A stretch of 64,000 nt of DNA, from NCBI RefSeq assembly GCF_900111885.1, contig NZ_FOKG01000003.1:62001-126000 (forward strand), in the 5' to 3' direction. The position numbers were made by a program, and so were the translations under genes. Positions 57,074 through 64,000 of the stretch are shown here, in pieces. This DNA comes from Amycolatopsis marina (GTDB lineage: Bacteria > Actinomycetota > Actinomycetes > Mycobacteriales > Pseudonocardiaceae). Each line of letters starts with the position of its first letter. The stretch's first letter is position 1. The notes under the pieces are model-generated. The model was not told where the DNA came from. It saw nothing but the letters and a program-made list of their open reading frames with translations, and did no database searches.

Positions 57074-58759
57074 TTACCGGCCGTTGCCCGCGACATCCCT
57101 GGCAACGGCTGCCCGTACCCGGGCGTGCAGGTCACGGTGCCTGGAGCGGTCGACCCGCACCTCCACGATCCGCAGCCCCGGCTCTGGGCGCAGCGCGGCG
57201 CGCAGTTCCGTGCGGGTGGCCGCGACGGAGTGCGGCACCCGGTAGGCCGCGCACAGCGCGCCGAGATCCGCTCCGTGCGGCGTGCCGAACACCCGCTCGA
57301 AACTCGCGCCGTGTTCCGGCGCGCCCTGTTCCAGCAGCGAGAAGATGCCGCCGCCGTCGTCGTTGAGCACCACGATCGTGAGGTCGGGGCGTTGCTCGGC
57401 CGAACCGGTGAGCAGGCCGTTGGCGTCGTGCAGAAAGGTCAGGTCGCCGATCAGCGCGTAGGAGTGTCCCCGGTGCACGGTGGCGGCGCCGATGGCGGTG
57501 GACACCGTGCCGTCGATGCCCGCGACGCCCCTGTTGCGGTGCACCAGCACGTCCGGCCGGATGCCGGCGGCGAGTGCGACGTCGCGCGTGGGGTTGGACG
57601 AGCCGACGACCAGCAGCGAGTCCTCCGGCAGTGCGTCGACCAGTTCGGCTGCCAGTGCCAGCCCGCTCGGCCACGGCTCCTCGGCGAGTGCGTCCCGCAC
57701 GGCCACGCCCGCCGCGGCGTCCGCGCGCTGCCATCGGGCCAGCCACTCGGGGTCGGCGGGTTTGGTCGGCTCGTCGAACCACTGCCCCACCTGCCGCACG
57801 TTGTGCGCGGGCGCGGGCCAGTCCGAGTCGGGCCGGACGAGCAGGACCTCGACGTCCGGGTCGGACAACAGGCCCTGGACCTGGCGAAACACAGTCGGGC
57901 GGCCGATGCAGAGCACCTGCTCGGGCTTGTGCTCGGCGATGAACTCCTCGATGCCGAGCAGCCAGGCCCCCGAGCCCATCGCGGTCGCGCCGCCGAGTCC
58001 GAGGCCGCCGGTCTCCGAAACGACCGGCCAGCCGTGCTGCTCGGCCCACTCGCTGGCCGCCCGCACGCCGGCGTCGCAGGCGATCACCAGTCCGTGTCTG
58101 GCCGAGGGCACGACGAACGCGGGCAGCGCGCCGAAGTCGGGCAGCTCCGTCCAGCGCGCGCCGCCCGCGCGGCCTTCCAGCGACTCGAACCACTCGTCGG
58201 CGTCGGGGCCGGTGTCGGGCACCAACGGCTCCCGGAACGGCACGTTGAGGTGCACCGGCCCGCACCGCCACTCCCCGTACGCGGCGTTCCAGGCCCGGCA
58301 GATCTGGCTGCGCCAGTACGAGTTCTGCCCGGCCCTGCGCTCGGCGACGGCCAGTTCGTCGAAGTACCGCACGGCGCCGCCGTAGAGCTGGTGCTGGTCG
58401 ATGACCTGGTTGGCGCCCGCGGCCCGCAGCTCCGGCGGCCGGTCCGCGGTGAGCACGATCAGCGGGACGCCCGCACGGTCGGCCTCCAGCACGGCCGGGT
58501 GGAAGTTGGCCGCGGCCGTGCCCGAGGTGCACATCACGGCGACGGGACGGCCGGTGCGGGCGGCGATGCCGAGGGCGAGGAAGGCCGCACCGCGCTCGTC
58601 GATCCGCACGTGCAGGCGCAGCTTCCCGGCCGAGGCGGCCTCGTAGAGCGCCAGCGAGAGCGGGGCGTTGCGGGAGCCGGGACAGAGCACCACGTGGGAC
58701 ACGGTGTTGCGGACGAGTTCGTCGACGATGACCCTGGCCTGCGCGGTGGACGGATTCAC
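57074..58759 (-). CDS. menD: 2-succinyl-5-enolpyruvyl-6-hydroxy-3-cyclohexene-1-carboxylate synthase
   Basis: The 561-residue thiamine enzyme has VLCPGSRNAPLSLAL at the N-terminus, TSGTAAANFHPAVLEA, and VVLNDDGGGIFSLLEQG in the TPP-binding domain. It joins isochorismate with the succinic semialdehyde moiety from 2-oxoglutarate in menaquinone synthesis. GTG 58759 follows GGAGTTGCCT; a much longer open frame upstream is antisense to menB. It is divergent from menB across 63 bp, a likely shared promoter. Confidence 0.92.
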   Translation of the reverse strand: MNPSTAQARVIVDELVRNTVSHVVLCPGSRNAPLSLALYEAASAGKLRLHVRIDERGAAFLALGIAARTGRPVAVMCTSGTAAANFHPAVLEADRAGVPLIVLTADRPPELRAAGANQVIDQHQLYGGAVRYFDELAVAERRAGQNSYWRSQICRAWNAAYGEWRCGPVHLNVPFREPLVPDTGPDADEWFESLEGRAGGARWTELPDFGALPAFVVPSARHGLVIACDAGVRAASEWAEQHGWPVVSETGGLGLGGATAMGSGAWLLGIEEFIAEHKPEQVLCIGRPTVFRQVQGLLSDPDVEVLLVRPDSDWPAPAHNVRQVGQWFDEPTKPADPEWLARWQRADAAAGVAVRDALAEEPWPSGLALAAELVDALPEDSLLVVGSSNPTRDVALAAGIRPDVLVHRNRGVAGIDGTVSTAIGAATVHRGHSYALIGDLTFLHDANGLLTGSAEQRPDLTIVVLNDDGGGIFSLLEQGAPEHGASFERVFGTPHGADLGALCAAYRVPHSVAATRTELRAALRPEPGLRIVEVRVDRSRHRDLHARVRAAVARDVAGNGR

Positions 58760-58822
58760 CAGGCAACTCCAACCACTGGTGTCGTCGTACTGGTCATCGT
58801 CACGAGACCTATTCTCCCAAAC

Positions 58823-59746
58823 GTGGATGACGTCCAGATTTCTGCGCTGTTCGACCCCGCCCAATGGAGCGAAATCGAAGGTTTCGACTTCACCGACATC
58901 ACCTACCACCGTTCGACCGAACAACGATCCGGCAAACGCGTGGTGCGGATCGCGTTCGACCGTCCCGAGGTGCGTAATGCCTTCCGCCCGCACACCGTCG
59001 ACGAGCTCTACCGGGCGCTGGACCACGCCCGGCTGAGCTCGGACGTCGGCTGCGTCCTGCTCACCGGTAACGGCCCATCGCCACGGGACGGCGGATGGGC
59101 TTTTTGTTCTGGTGGTGACCAGCGTATTCGCGGTCGGTCCGGCTATCAGTACGCGGACGGGGAGACCTCCGACACGGTTGACCCCGCACGTGCAGGTCGG
59201 CTGCACATTCTCGAGGTCCAGCGGCTGATCCGATTCATGCCGAAGGTGGTGATCGCGGTGGTGCCCGGCTGGGCGGCAGGCGGCGGTCACTCTCTGCACG
59301 TCGTGTGTGACCTGACACTGGCCTCGGCCGAGCACGGCAAGTTCAAGCAGACCGACGCCGACGTCGGCTCGTTCGACGGCGGTTACGGCTCCGCCTACCT
59401 GGCCAGGCAGGTCGGGCAGAAGGTGGCGCGGGAGATCTTCTTCCTCGGGCGCGAGTACAGCGCGGAGGAGGCGAAGGCGATGGGCGCGGTGAACGCGGCC
59501 GTCCCGCACGCCGAACTGGAAGCCGAGGCACTGCGCTGGGCCTGGGAGATCAACGGCAAGTCGCCGACCGCCCAGCGGATGCTGAAGTACGCGTTCAACC
59601 TGATCGACGACGGGCTCGTCGGGCAGCAGTTGTTCGCCGGGGAAACCACCCGTCTCGCCTACATGCAGGACGAGGCCGTCGAGGGCCGGGACGCCTTCCT
59701 CGGCAAGCGGGACCCCGACTGGTCGGCCTACCCGTACTACTACTGA
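58823..59746 (+). CDS. menB: 1,4-dihydroxy-2-naphthoyl-CoA synthase
   Basis: The 307-residue crotonase-fold enzyme has AFCSGGDQRIRG and VPGWAAGGGHSLHVVCDL, forming the oxyanion hole, SFDGGYGSAYLARQVG, and the family C-terminus AYPYYY. It cyclises O-succinylbenzoyl-CoA. The GTG at 58823 gives the family N-terminus DDVQISALFDPAQW. It is followed by palindrome array 4 and then menE in the same direction. Confidence 0.92.
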   Translation: MDDVQISALFDPAQWSEIEGFDFTDITYHRSTEQRSGKRVVRIAFDRPEVRNAFRPHTVDELYRALDHARLSSDVGCVLLTGNGPSPRDGGWAFCSGGDQRIRGRSGYQYADGETSDTVDPARAGRLHILEVQRLIRFMPKVVIAVVPGWAAGGGHSLHVVCDLTLASAEHGKFKQTDADVGSFDGGYGSAYLARQVGQKVAREIFFLGREYSAEEAKAMGAVNAAVPHAELEAEALRWAWEINGKSPTAQRMLKYAFNLIDDGLVGQQLFAGETTRLAYMQDEAVEGRDAFLGKRDPDWSAYPYYY

Positions 59747-59753
59747 CCGTGAC

Positions 59754-59869
59754 CACACTTTCCCGGGAAAGTGCGAGCGTCGCCAAGGCCAGGGGCCCGT
59801 CCGGCGGCACTTTCCCGGGAAAGTGCGAACCTTGCGCGTGCAGGTAACGCACTTTCCCGGGAAAGTGCG
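59754..59869. repeat. Palindrome array 4 (three copies, menB-menE gap)
   Basis: Copies lie at 59754-59775, 59806-59827 and 59848-59869, spaced 52 and 42 bp. The first has CACAC for CGCAC and the second has G for the outermost C; the third is perfect. This is the only array between co-directional genes, in a gap of 162 bp. The 20-bp spacer contains GCGCGTGCAGGTA. Confidence 0.93.
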
Positions 59870-59908
59870 TCACCTGGGACAGGGCACTGGGCACGGGAGG
59901 AGGCACGG

Positions 59909-61069
59909 GTGCACGAGGTGTGGATCGACGGCGGGCCGGAGTCCGTCGGCGAGCTGCTGACGGCGCTGGCGGCCGCCCTCGACGGCGGCCCGGTGGTCCT
60001 GCCGCTCGACTCGCGTTCTCCCGGCTCCGCCACGATCCGCGACGCGATGGAACCGCAGACACCGGTGGAGCCGTCGACGGCGGTGATCGTGCCGACGTCG
60101 GGCTCGTCCGGCACACCCAAAGGTGTGCTGCTGTCCGCCGCCGCGCTCACCGCGTCCGCCACCGCCACCCTCGAGCGCCTCGGCGGACCGGGGCGCTGGC
60201 TGCTCGCCACCCCGGCGCACTACGTCGGCGGACTGCAGGTGCTCGTGCGCGGGCTGCTGGCCGGGCACGAGCCCACCGTCCTCGACACGTCGTCGGGCTT
60301 TCATCCCGACGCCTTCGCCGAGGCGGCCGAAGCACACCTGCGGCTGCCGGGGCCGCACTACACGGCGCTCGTGCCGACGCAGCTCGCCCGGCTGTTGCGG
60401 GCGGGCGGCGCGGCGGCCCGTGCCGCCGCCGGGTTCGACGCGATCGTTCTCGGTGGCGCGGCGCTGGACCCCCGCCTGCGGGACGCGGCTCTCTGGGCCG
60501 GAGTCAGCGTGATCGGCGCGTACGGCATGAGCGAGACGGCCAGCGGATGTGTCTACGACGGAGTGCCGCTGACCGGGGTACGCGTGCGGCTCGATCCGAC
60601 GGGTCGGGTGGAGCTGGCCGGACCGATGCTCTCGCACGGCTACCGGTTGCGCCCCGACCTCACGGCCGCGGCCTTCACCGGAGGCTGGTTCCGCACCAGT
60701 GACCTCGGGCGACTGCACGAGGACGGCAGGCTCGAGGTACTGGGCCGCGCCGATGACGTGATCAACACCGGTGGCGTCAAGATCGCCGCGGCCACGGTGG
60801 AACGGGTGCTGACGGCCGATCCGGGTGTGGCGACCGCCTGCGTGGTCGGCCTGCCGGACGCGGAGTGGGGCGAGTCGATCGCCGCTGTCGTCGTGCCGGT
60901 CGGGAACTCGGCCGGCGGTGACGAGCTGCGCTCCCGGTTGCTGGCCGGCGTGCGGGCCGAACTCGGAGCCGCCGCGGTGCCCAAGCGGCTGGAGTTCACC
61001 GCGGAGCTGCCGCTGCGCGGCCCCGGCAAGGTCGATCGCAACGCCGTCCGGGACCGACTCGCTGGGTGA
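59909..61069 (+). CDS. menE: O-succinylbenzoate-CoA ligase
   Basis: The 386-residue acyl-CoA synthetase has TSGSSGTPKG (63-72), YGMSETASGCVYDG, FRTSDLGRLHEDGRLEVLGRADDVINTGG and a C-terminal GPGKVDRNAV with the catalytic Lys. It is short for the superfamily, which is usual for actinobacterial MenE. It activates O-succinylbenzoate for MenB. GTG 59909 follows GGGAGGAGGCACG; the longer frame from 59771 translates the palindrome array and is rejected. Confidence 0.9.
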   Translation: MHEVWIDGGPESVGELLTALAAALDGGPVVLPLDSRSPGSATIRDAMEPQTPVEPSTAVIVPTSGSSGTPKGVLLSAAALTASATATLERLGGPGRWLLATPAHYVGGLQVLVRGLLAGHEPTVLDTSSGFHPDAFAEAAEAHLRLPGPHYTALVPTQLARLLRAGGAAARAAAGFDAIVLGGAALDPRLRDAALWAGVSVIGAYGMSETASGCVYDGVPLTGVRVRLDPTGRVELAGPMLSHGYRLRPDLTAAAFTGGWFRTSDLGRLHEDGRLEVLGRADDVINTGGVKIAAATVERVLTADPGVATACVVGLPDAEWGESIAAVVVPVGNSAGGDELRSRLLAGVRAELGAAAVPKRLEFTAELPLRGPGKVDRNAVRDRLAG

Positions 61070-61280
61070 GGAGCGGCGCGCCGTGCATCGCCCAGTTGCA
61101 GCAGTCGCGCTCCGCCCTCATCATTCTGGTGGGCGACGATAGTCGGTAATTTTCGTCCTCTTTCACACGGTTGGTTGACAGATCACCACGTTCGGTTTTG
61201 GCTCTCCCTAGCCAGGTGGGGTGCGGCCCTGTAGCGGCCGGCGGGAGGTCGCTCCGTGGCCCTGCCGAAGGAGACGCACC
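61070..61280 (+). promoter_or_regulatory. Promoter and leader of secreted SH3 protein
   Basis: This 211-bp gap contains a perfect -35-like TTGACA at 61175-61180, with no good -10 at 17 bp. About 100 nt of leader follow, with a possible hairpin around CGGCC-CTGTAG-CGGCCG and the Shine-Dalgarno AAGGAG. A c-di-AMP (ydaO) riboswitch is common before such genes, but the conserved core could not be found. Confidence 0.35.
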
Positions 61281-62498
61281 ATGACGTCTACGAGAATCGA
61301 GTCAAGACGCCGTCCAGGGTGGACAGCGGTGGCGGCCGCCGTCGCAACGGCGGCGATCGGCGCCACGGCGCTGGCCGCGCCAGCCGGGGCGGACCCGACC
61401 ATACCGGCCAGCGGCACGCTGACCTGGTCCATCACCCCGTCCGAGCCCCGCTACGACGCGACCGCCAGCGGCACGTTCGCCAGCGCGGAACGCGCGGAAC
61501 TCACATCGATCGAGGTGTTCGACGTCGAGCGGCTGAAGTCGCCGGTCAACACGGTCGCGGCCGAACTGGACGCGAAGATCCCGGACACCGCTCAGGCCGC
61601 GCTGGATGTCCGCGGCCAGCGGGCGGACGGCATGTGGAGCGAGTGGACGGAAGTGACTCCGGACGCCGCCGCGGTGCTGCCGGAATCGACATCGTCGGTG
61701 CAGGCACGTCTGGTGCTGATCACGCCGGAAGGCACGCCCGGCGCACACGTCCGGCGGATCGATCTGACGGCATGGAACGCCGAGGGCGCAACCGCGACCC
61801 AGTCGGTGCAGGCCGCCGCGTCCACCTACCGGGTCTTCGCCACGCGGGAGGGACTCGTCGGGGGCACCACCGCGAATGGCCACGTCATCGTCAAGCGGGA
61901 CCACTTCGTCGCACTGCCCTCCCGCCGCGGCCTCGCGAACAAGAACAGCGGCAACTACACGGTGCAGGTGTGCACCTCGAACAACGCGCGCTGCGAATGG
62001 GCCCCGGTGTGGGACGTCGGGCCGTGGAACACCAAGGACGACTACTGGAACGCCGACCGGGAACAGTGGACCGACCTGCCGCAGGGCAAGCCGCAGGCGC
62101 AGGCCGCCTATCAGGACGGCTACAACGGGGGTAAGGACCAGTTCGGCCGCAAGGTGGCCAACCCGGCCGGGATCGACCTGGCCGACGGCACGTTCTGGGA
62201 CGGGCTCAAGCTCTCCGACAACGCCTGGGTCAACGTGACCTACGAATGGACCGGATCCGGCCCGTGGGGCACGATCGCGACCGCGAGCACCCCGCTGAAC
62301 GTCCGCTCCGGGCCGAAGAACTCAGCCGCCCAGGTGGGCCTGGCAGCCAAGTACGCGCAGGTGCGGATCGAGTGCCAGGTGACCGGCGACAGTGTCTCGG
62401 GAACCCAGGGGACCTCGAACCTCTGGTACCGGCTGGCGAGCGGCAAGTACGTCGCCCGCGCCTACGTCAAGGTCGGCTCCGCACCCAGCGCCTGCTGA
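61281..62498 (+). CDS. Secreted protein with RlpA-like and SH3 domains
   Basis: The 405-residue product has a signal peptide (WTAVAAAVATAAIGATALAAPAGA cut to A-x-A), a beta-rich first domain, and a middle double-psi-barrel-like region with VGGTTANGHVIV, VQVCT and WAPVWDVGPWNTKDDYWN. The C-terminus is an SH3 domain with ASTPLNVRSGPK and ARAYVKVG. Such proteins usually bind peptidoglycan. Catalysis is not evident. Shine-Dalgarno AAGGAG lies 9 bp before the ATG. Confidence 0.75.
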   Translation: MTSTRIESRRRPGWTAVAAAVATAAIGATALAAPAGADPTIPASGTLTWSITPSEPRYDATASGTFASAERAELTSIEVFDVERLKSPVNTVAAELDAKIPDTAQAALDVRGQRADGMWSEWTEVTPDAAAVLPESTSSVQARLVLITPEGTPGAHVRRIDLTAWNAEGATATQSVQAAASTYRVFATREGLVGGTTANGHVIVKRDHFVALPSRRGLANKNSGNYTVQVCTSNNARCEWAPVWDVGPWNTKDDYWNADREQWTDLPQGKPQAQAAYQDGYNGGKDQFGRKVANPAGIDLADGTFWDGLKLSDNAWVNVTYEWTGSGPWGTIATASTPLNVRSGPKNSAAQVGLAAKYAQVRIECQVTGDSVSGTQGTSNLWYRLASGKYVARAYVKVGSAPSAC

Positions 62499-62550
62499 TC
62501 GCGGGAGGCCGTGGCGGGCACCCGCCGTCGCCATGGGAAGAATGATCGCC

Positions 62551-63426
62551 ATGGCGACGGTGACGGAATGGATCGAGGGTGCCCGGCCACGGACCCTGCC
62601 CAACGCGGTGGCGCCGGTGCTGGCCGGTGTGGGCGCCGCGGCGCAGCTGGGGGCGTTCTCCTGGTGGCAGTCGCTGCTCGCGCTGCTGGTGGCGCTGGCC
62701 CTGATCGTCGGCGTGAACTTCGCCAACGACTACTCGGACGGCATTCGGGGCACCGACACCGAACGGGTTGGTCCGCTGCGGCTGGTCGGCTCGGGTGTCG
62801 CCCGGCCCCGCGCCGTGCTGACGGCCGCGCTGGTGTCGCTGGGTGTCGCGGGGGTCCTCGGCCTGACGCTGGTCGCCGCGACCGGTCGCTGGTGGCTGCT
62901 CGCGGGCGGCGCCGCGTGCCTGGCGGGAGCCTGGTTCTACACCGGCGGCAGGCGGCCCTACGGCTACGCGGGCCTCGGCGAGATCGCGGTGTTCGTCTTC
63001 TTCGGACTCGCCGCGGTGCTGGGGACCGTGTACGTCCAGGCGGGCACGGTGAGCTGGGCGGCGCTGGGCGGCGCCGTCGCCATCGGCAGCTTCTCCACCG
63101 CGGTGCTCACCGCCAACAACCTCAGGGACATCCCCACCGACACGACCTCGGGCAAGCGGACGCTGGCGGTGCGCCTCGGCGACGCGGGCACCCGCAGGCT
63201 CTATCTCGGGCTGGCACTGGTGCCGTTCCTGATCACCGTCGCACTGGCTCCGGCGTTCCCGCTGGTGCTGCCCGCGTTGCTCGCGGCGGTGCCCCTGCTG
63301 AAGCCGGTGCGCGCCGTGACGGGCGGCGCCACCGGGCCAGGCCTCATCCCCGCGCTGCGCGACACCGGCATGGCGATGCTGGCCTGGTCGGTGCTCACTG
63401 CGTTGGGGCTGGTGCTGGCCGGCTAG
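62551..63426 (+). CDS. menA: 1,4-dihydroxy-2-naphthoate polyprenyltransferase
   Basis: The 291-residue UbiA-family membrane protein has about eight helices and two Asp-rich motifs, NDYSD (59-63) and NNLRDIPTD (around 188-196), that bind the prenyl diphosphate through magnesium. The N-terminus WIEGARPRTLPNAVAPV is typical of MenA. It attaches the polyprenyl tail. ATG 62551 is preferred; 62542 and 62533 are in frame. Its stop TAG overlaps the convergent stop of the next gene (CTAG). Confidence 0.92.
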   Translation: MATVTEWIEGARPRTLPNAVAPVLAGVGAAAQLGAFSWWQSLLALLVALALIVGVNFANDYSDGIRGTDTERVGPLRLVGSGVARPRAVLTAALVSLGVAGVLGLTLVAATGRWWLLAGGAACLAGAWFYTGGRRPYGYAGLGEIAVFVFFGLAAVLGTVYVQAGTVSWAALGGAVAIGSFSTAVLTANNLRDIPTDTTSGKRTLAVRLGDAGTRRLYLGLALVPFLITVALAPAFPLVLPALLAAVPLLKPVRAVTGGATGPGLIPALRDTGMAMLAWSVLTALGLVLAG

Positions 63427-64000
63427 TACTGGCCCGACCACGTGCCGGTGGCCAGGAAGCGTTCCATCGCCTCCCGGTACGGCGCGGGGTCGAGCTGCTG
63501 CTCGGCCAGCCAGTCGTCGTCGTAATAGGTGTGGGCGTAGCGGTCACCGCCGTCGCACAGCAGGGTGACCACGCTGCCGGTCTGGCCCATCGCCAACATC
63601 CGGGCGATCAGCTGGAAGGCGCCGCAGAGATTCGTGCCCGTCGACCCGCCTGCCCAGTGCCCGGTCCGCTCCCGCAGCAGCCGGATGGCGGCCATGGAAG
63701 CGGCGTCGGGGATCTGGAACATCTCGTCGATCACGCCGGGCACGAACGACGGCTCCACCCTCGGTCGCCCTATCCCCTCGATCCGGGACGGCATCCCGGT
63801 GGAATAGTCCATCGCGCCGGTCTGCCAGGCCCCGAAGAACGAGGAGTTCTCCGGGTCGGCGACCGCGATCTTGGTGGTGTGGCGGCGGTAGCGAACGTAG
63901 CGGCCGAAGGTCGCGCTGGTGCCGCCCGTTCCCGCGCCGACGACGATCCAGGACGGCACCGGATGCCGCTCCGAACGAAGCTGCGCGAACACCGACTCCG
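63423..64000 (-). CDS. PLP-dependent cysteine synthase/desulfhydrase family protein (partial)
   Basis: Only the C-terminal part lies in the window; the gene runs off the right edge. The phosphate-binding loop GAGTGGTSATFGRY and the late GGSTGTNLCGA are typical of the fold-type II cysteine-synthase group. The C-terminal segment CDGGDRYAHTYYDDDWL resembles Cds1-like cysteine desulfhydrases of actinobacteria more than CysK. The catalytic Lys is not in the window. Confidence 0.75.
   Translation of the reverse strand, partial: ESVFAQLRSERHPVPSWIVVGAGTGGTSATFGRYVRYRRHTTKIAVADPENSSFFGAWQTGAMDYSTGMPSRIEGIGRPRVEPSFVPGVIDEMFQIPDAASMAAIRLLRERTGHWAGGSTGTNLCGAFQLIARMLAMGQTGSVVTLLCDGGDRYAHTYYDDDWLAEQQLDPAPYREAMERFLATGTWSGQY

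Noticed and set aside
57125..59746. An 873-codon open frame covering menB and the antisense of menD
   Set aside because: Only the last 307 codons resemble a protein (MenB). The rest is antisense to menD with no start signal; long antisense frames are expected at this GC content.
57074..59758. An 894-codon minus-strand frame including menD
   Set aside because: The upstream third is antisense to menB; the real start is the GTG at 58759 with a Shine-Dalgarno.
61070..61280. c-di-AMP (ydaO) riboswitch before the secreted SH3 protein
   Set aside because: The gene type fits, but I could not find the conserved core sequences; only a generic GC-rich hairpin is visible.
63423..63426. CTAG shared as stop codon by menA and the convergent gene
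   Set aside because: Four-base convergent overlaps are common in compact genomes and need no special explanation.

Overview
The window is high-GC DNA (roughly 70% by eye) with many GTG starts, ATGA/GTGA-coupled operons and long antisense open frames, as expected for an actinomycete. A Pseudonocardiaceae genus (Amycolatopsis, Saccharomonospora, Prauserella or a relative) is my best guess. It rests on the gene set and on resemblance to the mycobacterial menaquinone/mannosyltransferase neighbourhood; no marker RNA is present to confirm it.

Layout. (1) 28-5320: a compact lasso-peptide cluster of the kinase-containing, paeninodin-like type: cyclase, 46-residue precursor, ABC exporter, HPr-kinase-like tailoring kinase, B2 protease and B1 recognition protein. 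(2) 5451-7590: a PAP2 phosphatase and a secreted beta-helix protein. (3) 7805-18386: a leftward surface-glycan/deoxysugar cluster (sugar aminotransferase, RmlC-type epimerase, pyruvyl transferase, GT2, flippase, DUF4910 enzyme, NAD-epimerase, PIG-L deacetylase, nucleotidyltransferase, C-methyltransferase). (4) 18634-22179: a four-gene zinc (or Zn/Mn) ABC importer. (5) 22313-27710: dimethylargininase with a divergent Lrp/AsnC regulator, an enoyl-CoA hydratase, and the 2-oxoglutarate:ferredoxin oxidoreductase pair korAB. (6) 27716-30850: a membrane-anchored acidic protein, a long-chain polyprenyl diphosphate synthase and a DUF6204 protein. (7) 30911-47058: a complete nuoA-N operon for proton-pumping NADH dehydrogenase, preceded by two Rex-type operators. 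(8) 47477-63426: menaquinone genes menJ, menG, menD, menB, menE and menA, mixed with two GT4 glycosyltransferases, an inositol-monophosphatase-like protein, membrane proteins, an M1 peptidase, an orphan PxpA and a secreted SH3 protein. (9) A cysteine-synthase-like gene is cut by the right edge.

Function. The right two thirds is essentially a respiratory block: KorAB oxidises 2-oxoglutarate to reduced ferredoxin, the polyprenyl synthase plus MenA/B/D/E/G/J make and finish menaquinone, and Nuo passes electrons from NADH to it. The paired Rex sites suggest that NADH/NAD+ sets the amount of Nuo.

The most unusual signal is a 22-bp near-perfect palindrome (half-site CGCACTTTCCC) found ten times in four small arrays, at three convergent gene junctions and between menB and menE. 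Centre-to-centre distances are 42, 42, 43, 52, 53 and 63 bp, which are 4, 5 and 6 turns of B-DNA, and the shortest spacers share sequence. This looks like a dispersed, helically phased protein-binding or REP/BIME-like element and not a simple terminator. A second oddity is a 38-bp triplication of the korB ribosome-binding site that creates two consecutive 13-codon micro-ORFs, each coupled by ATGA to the next.
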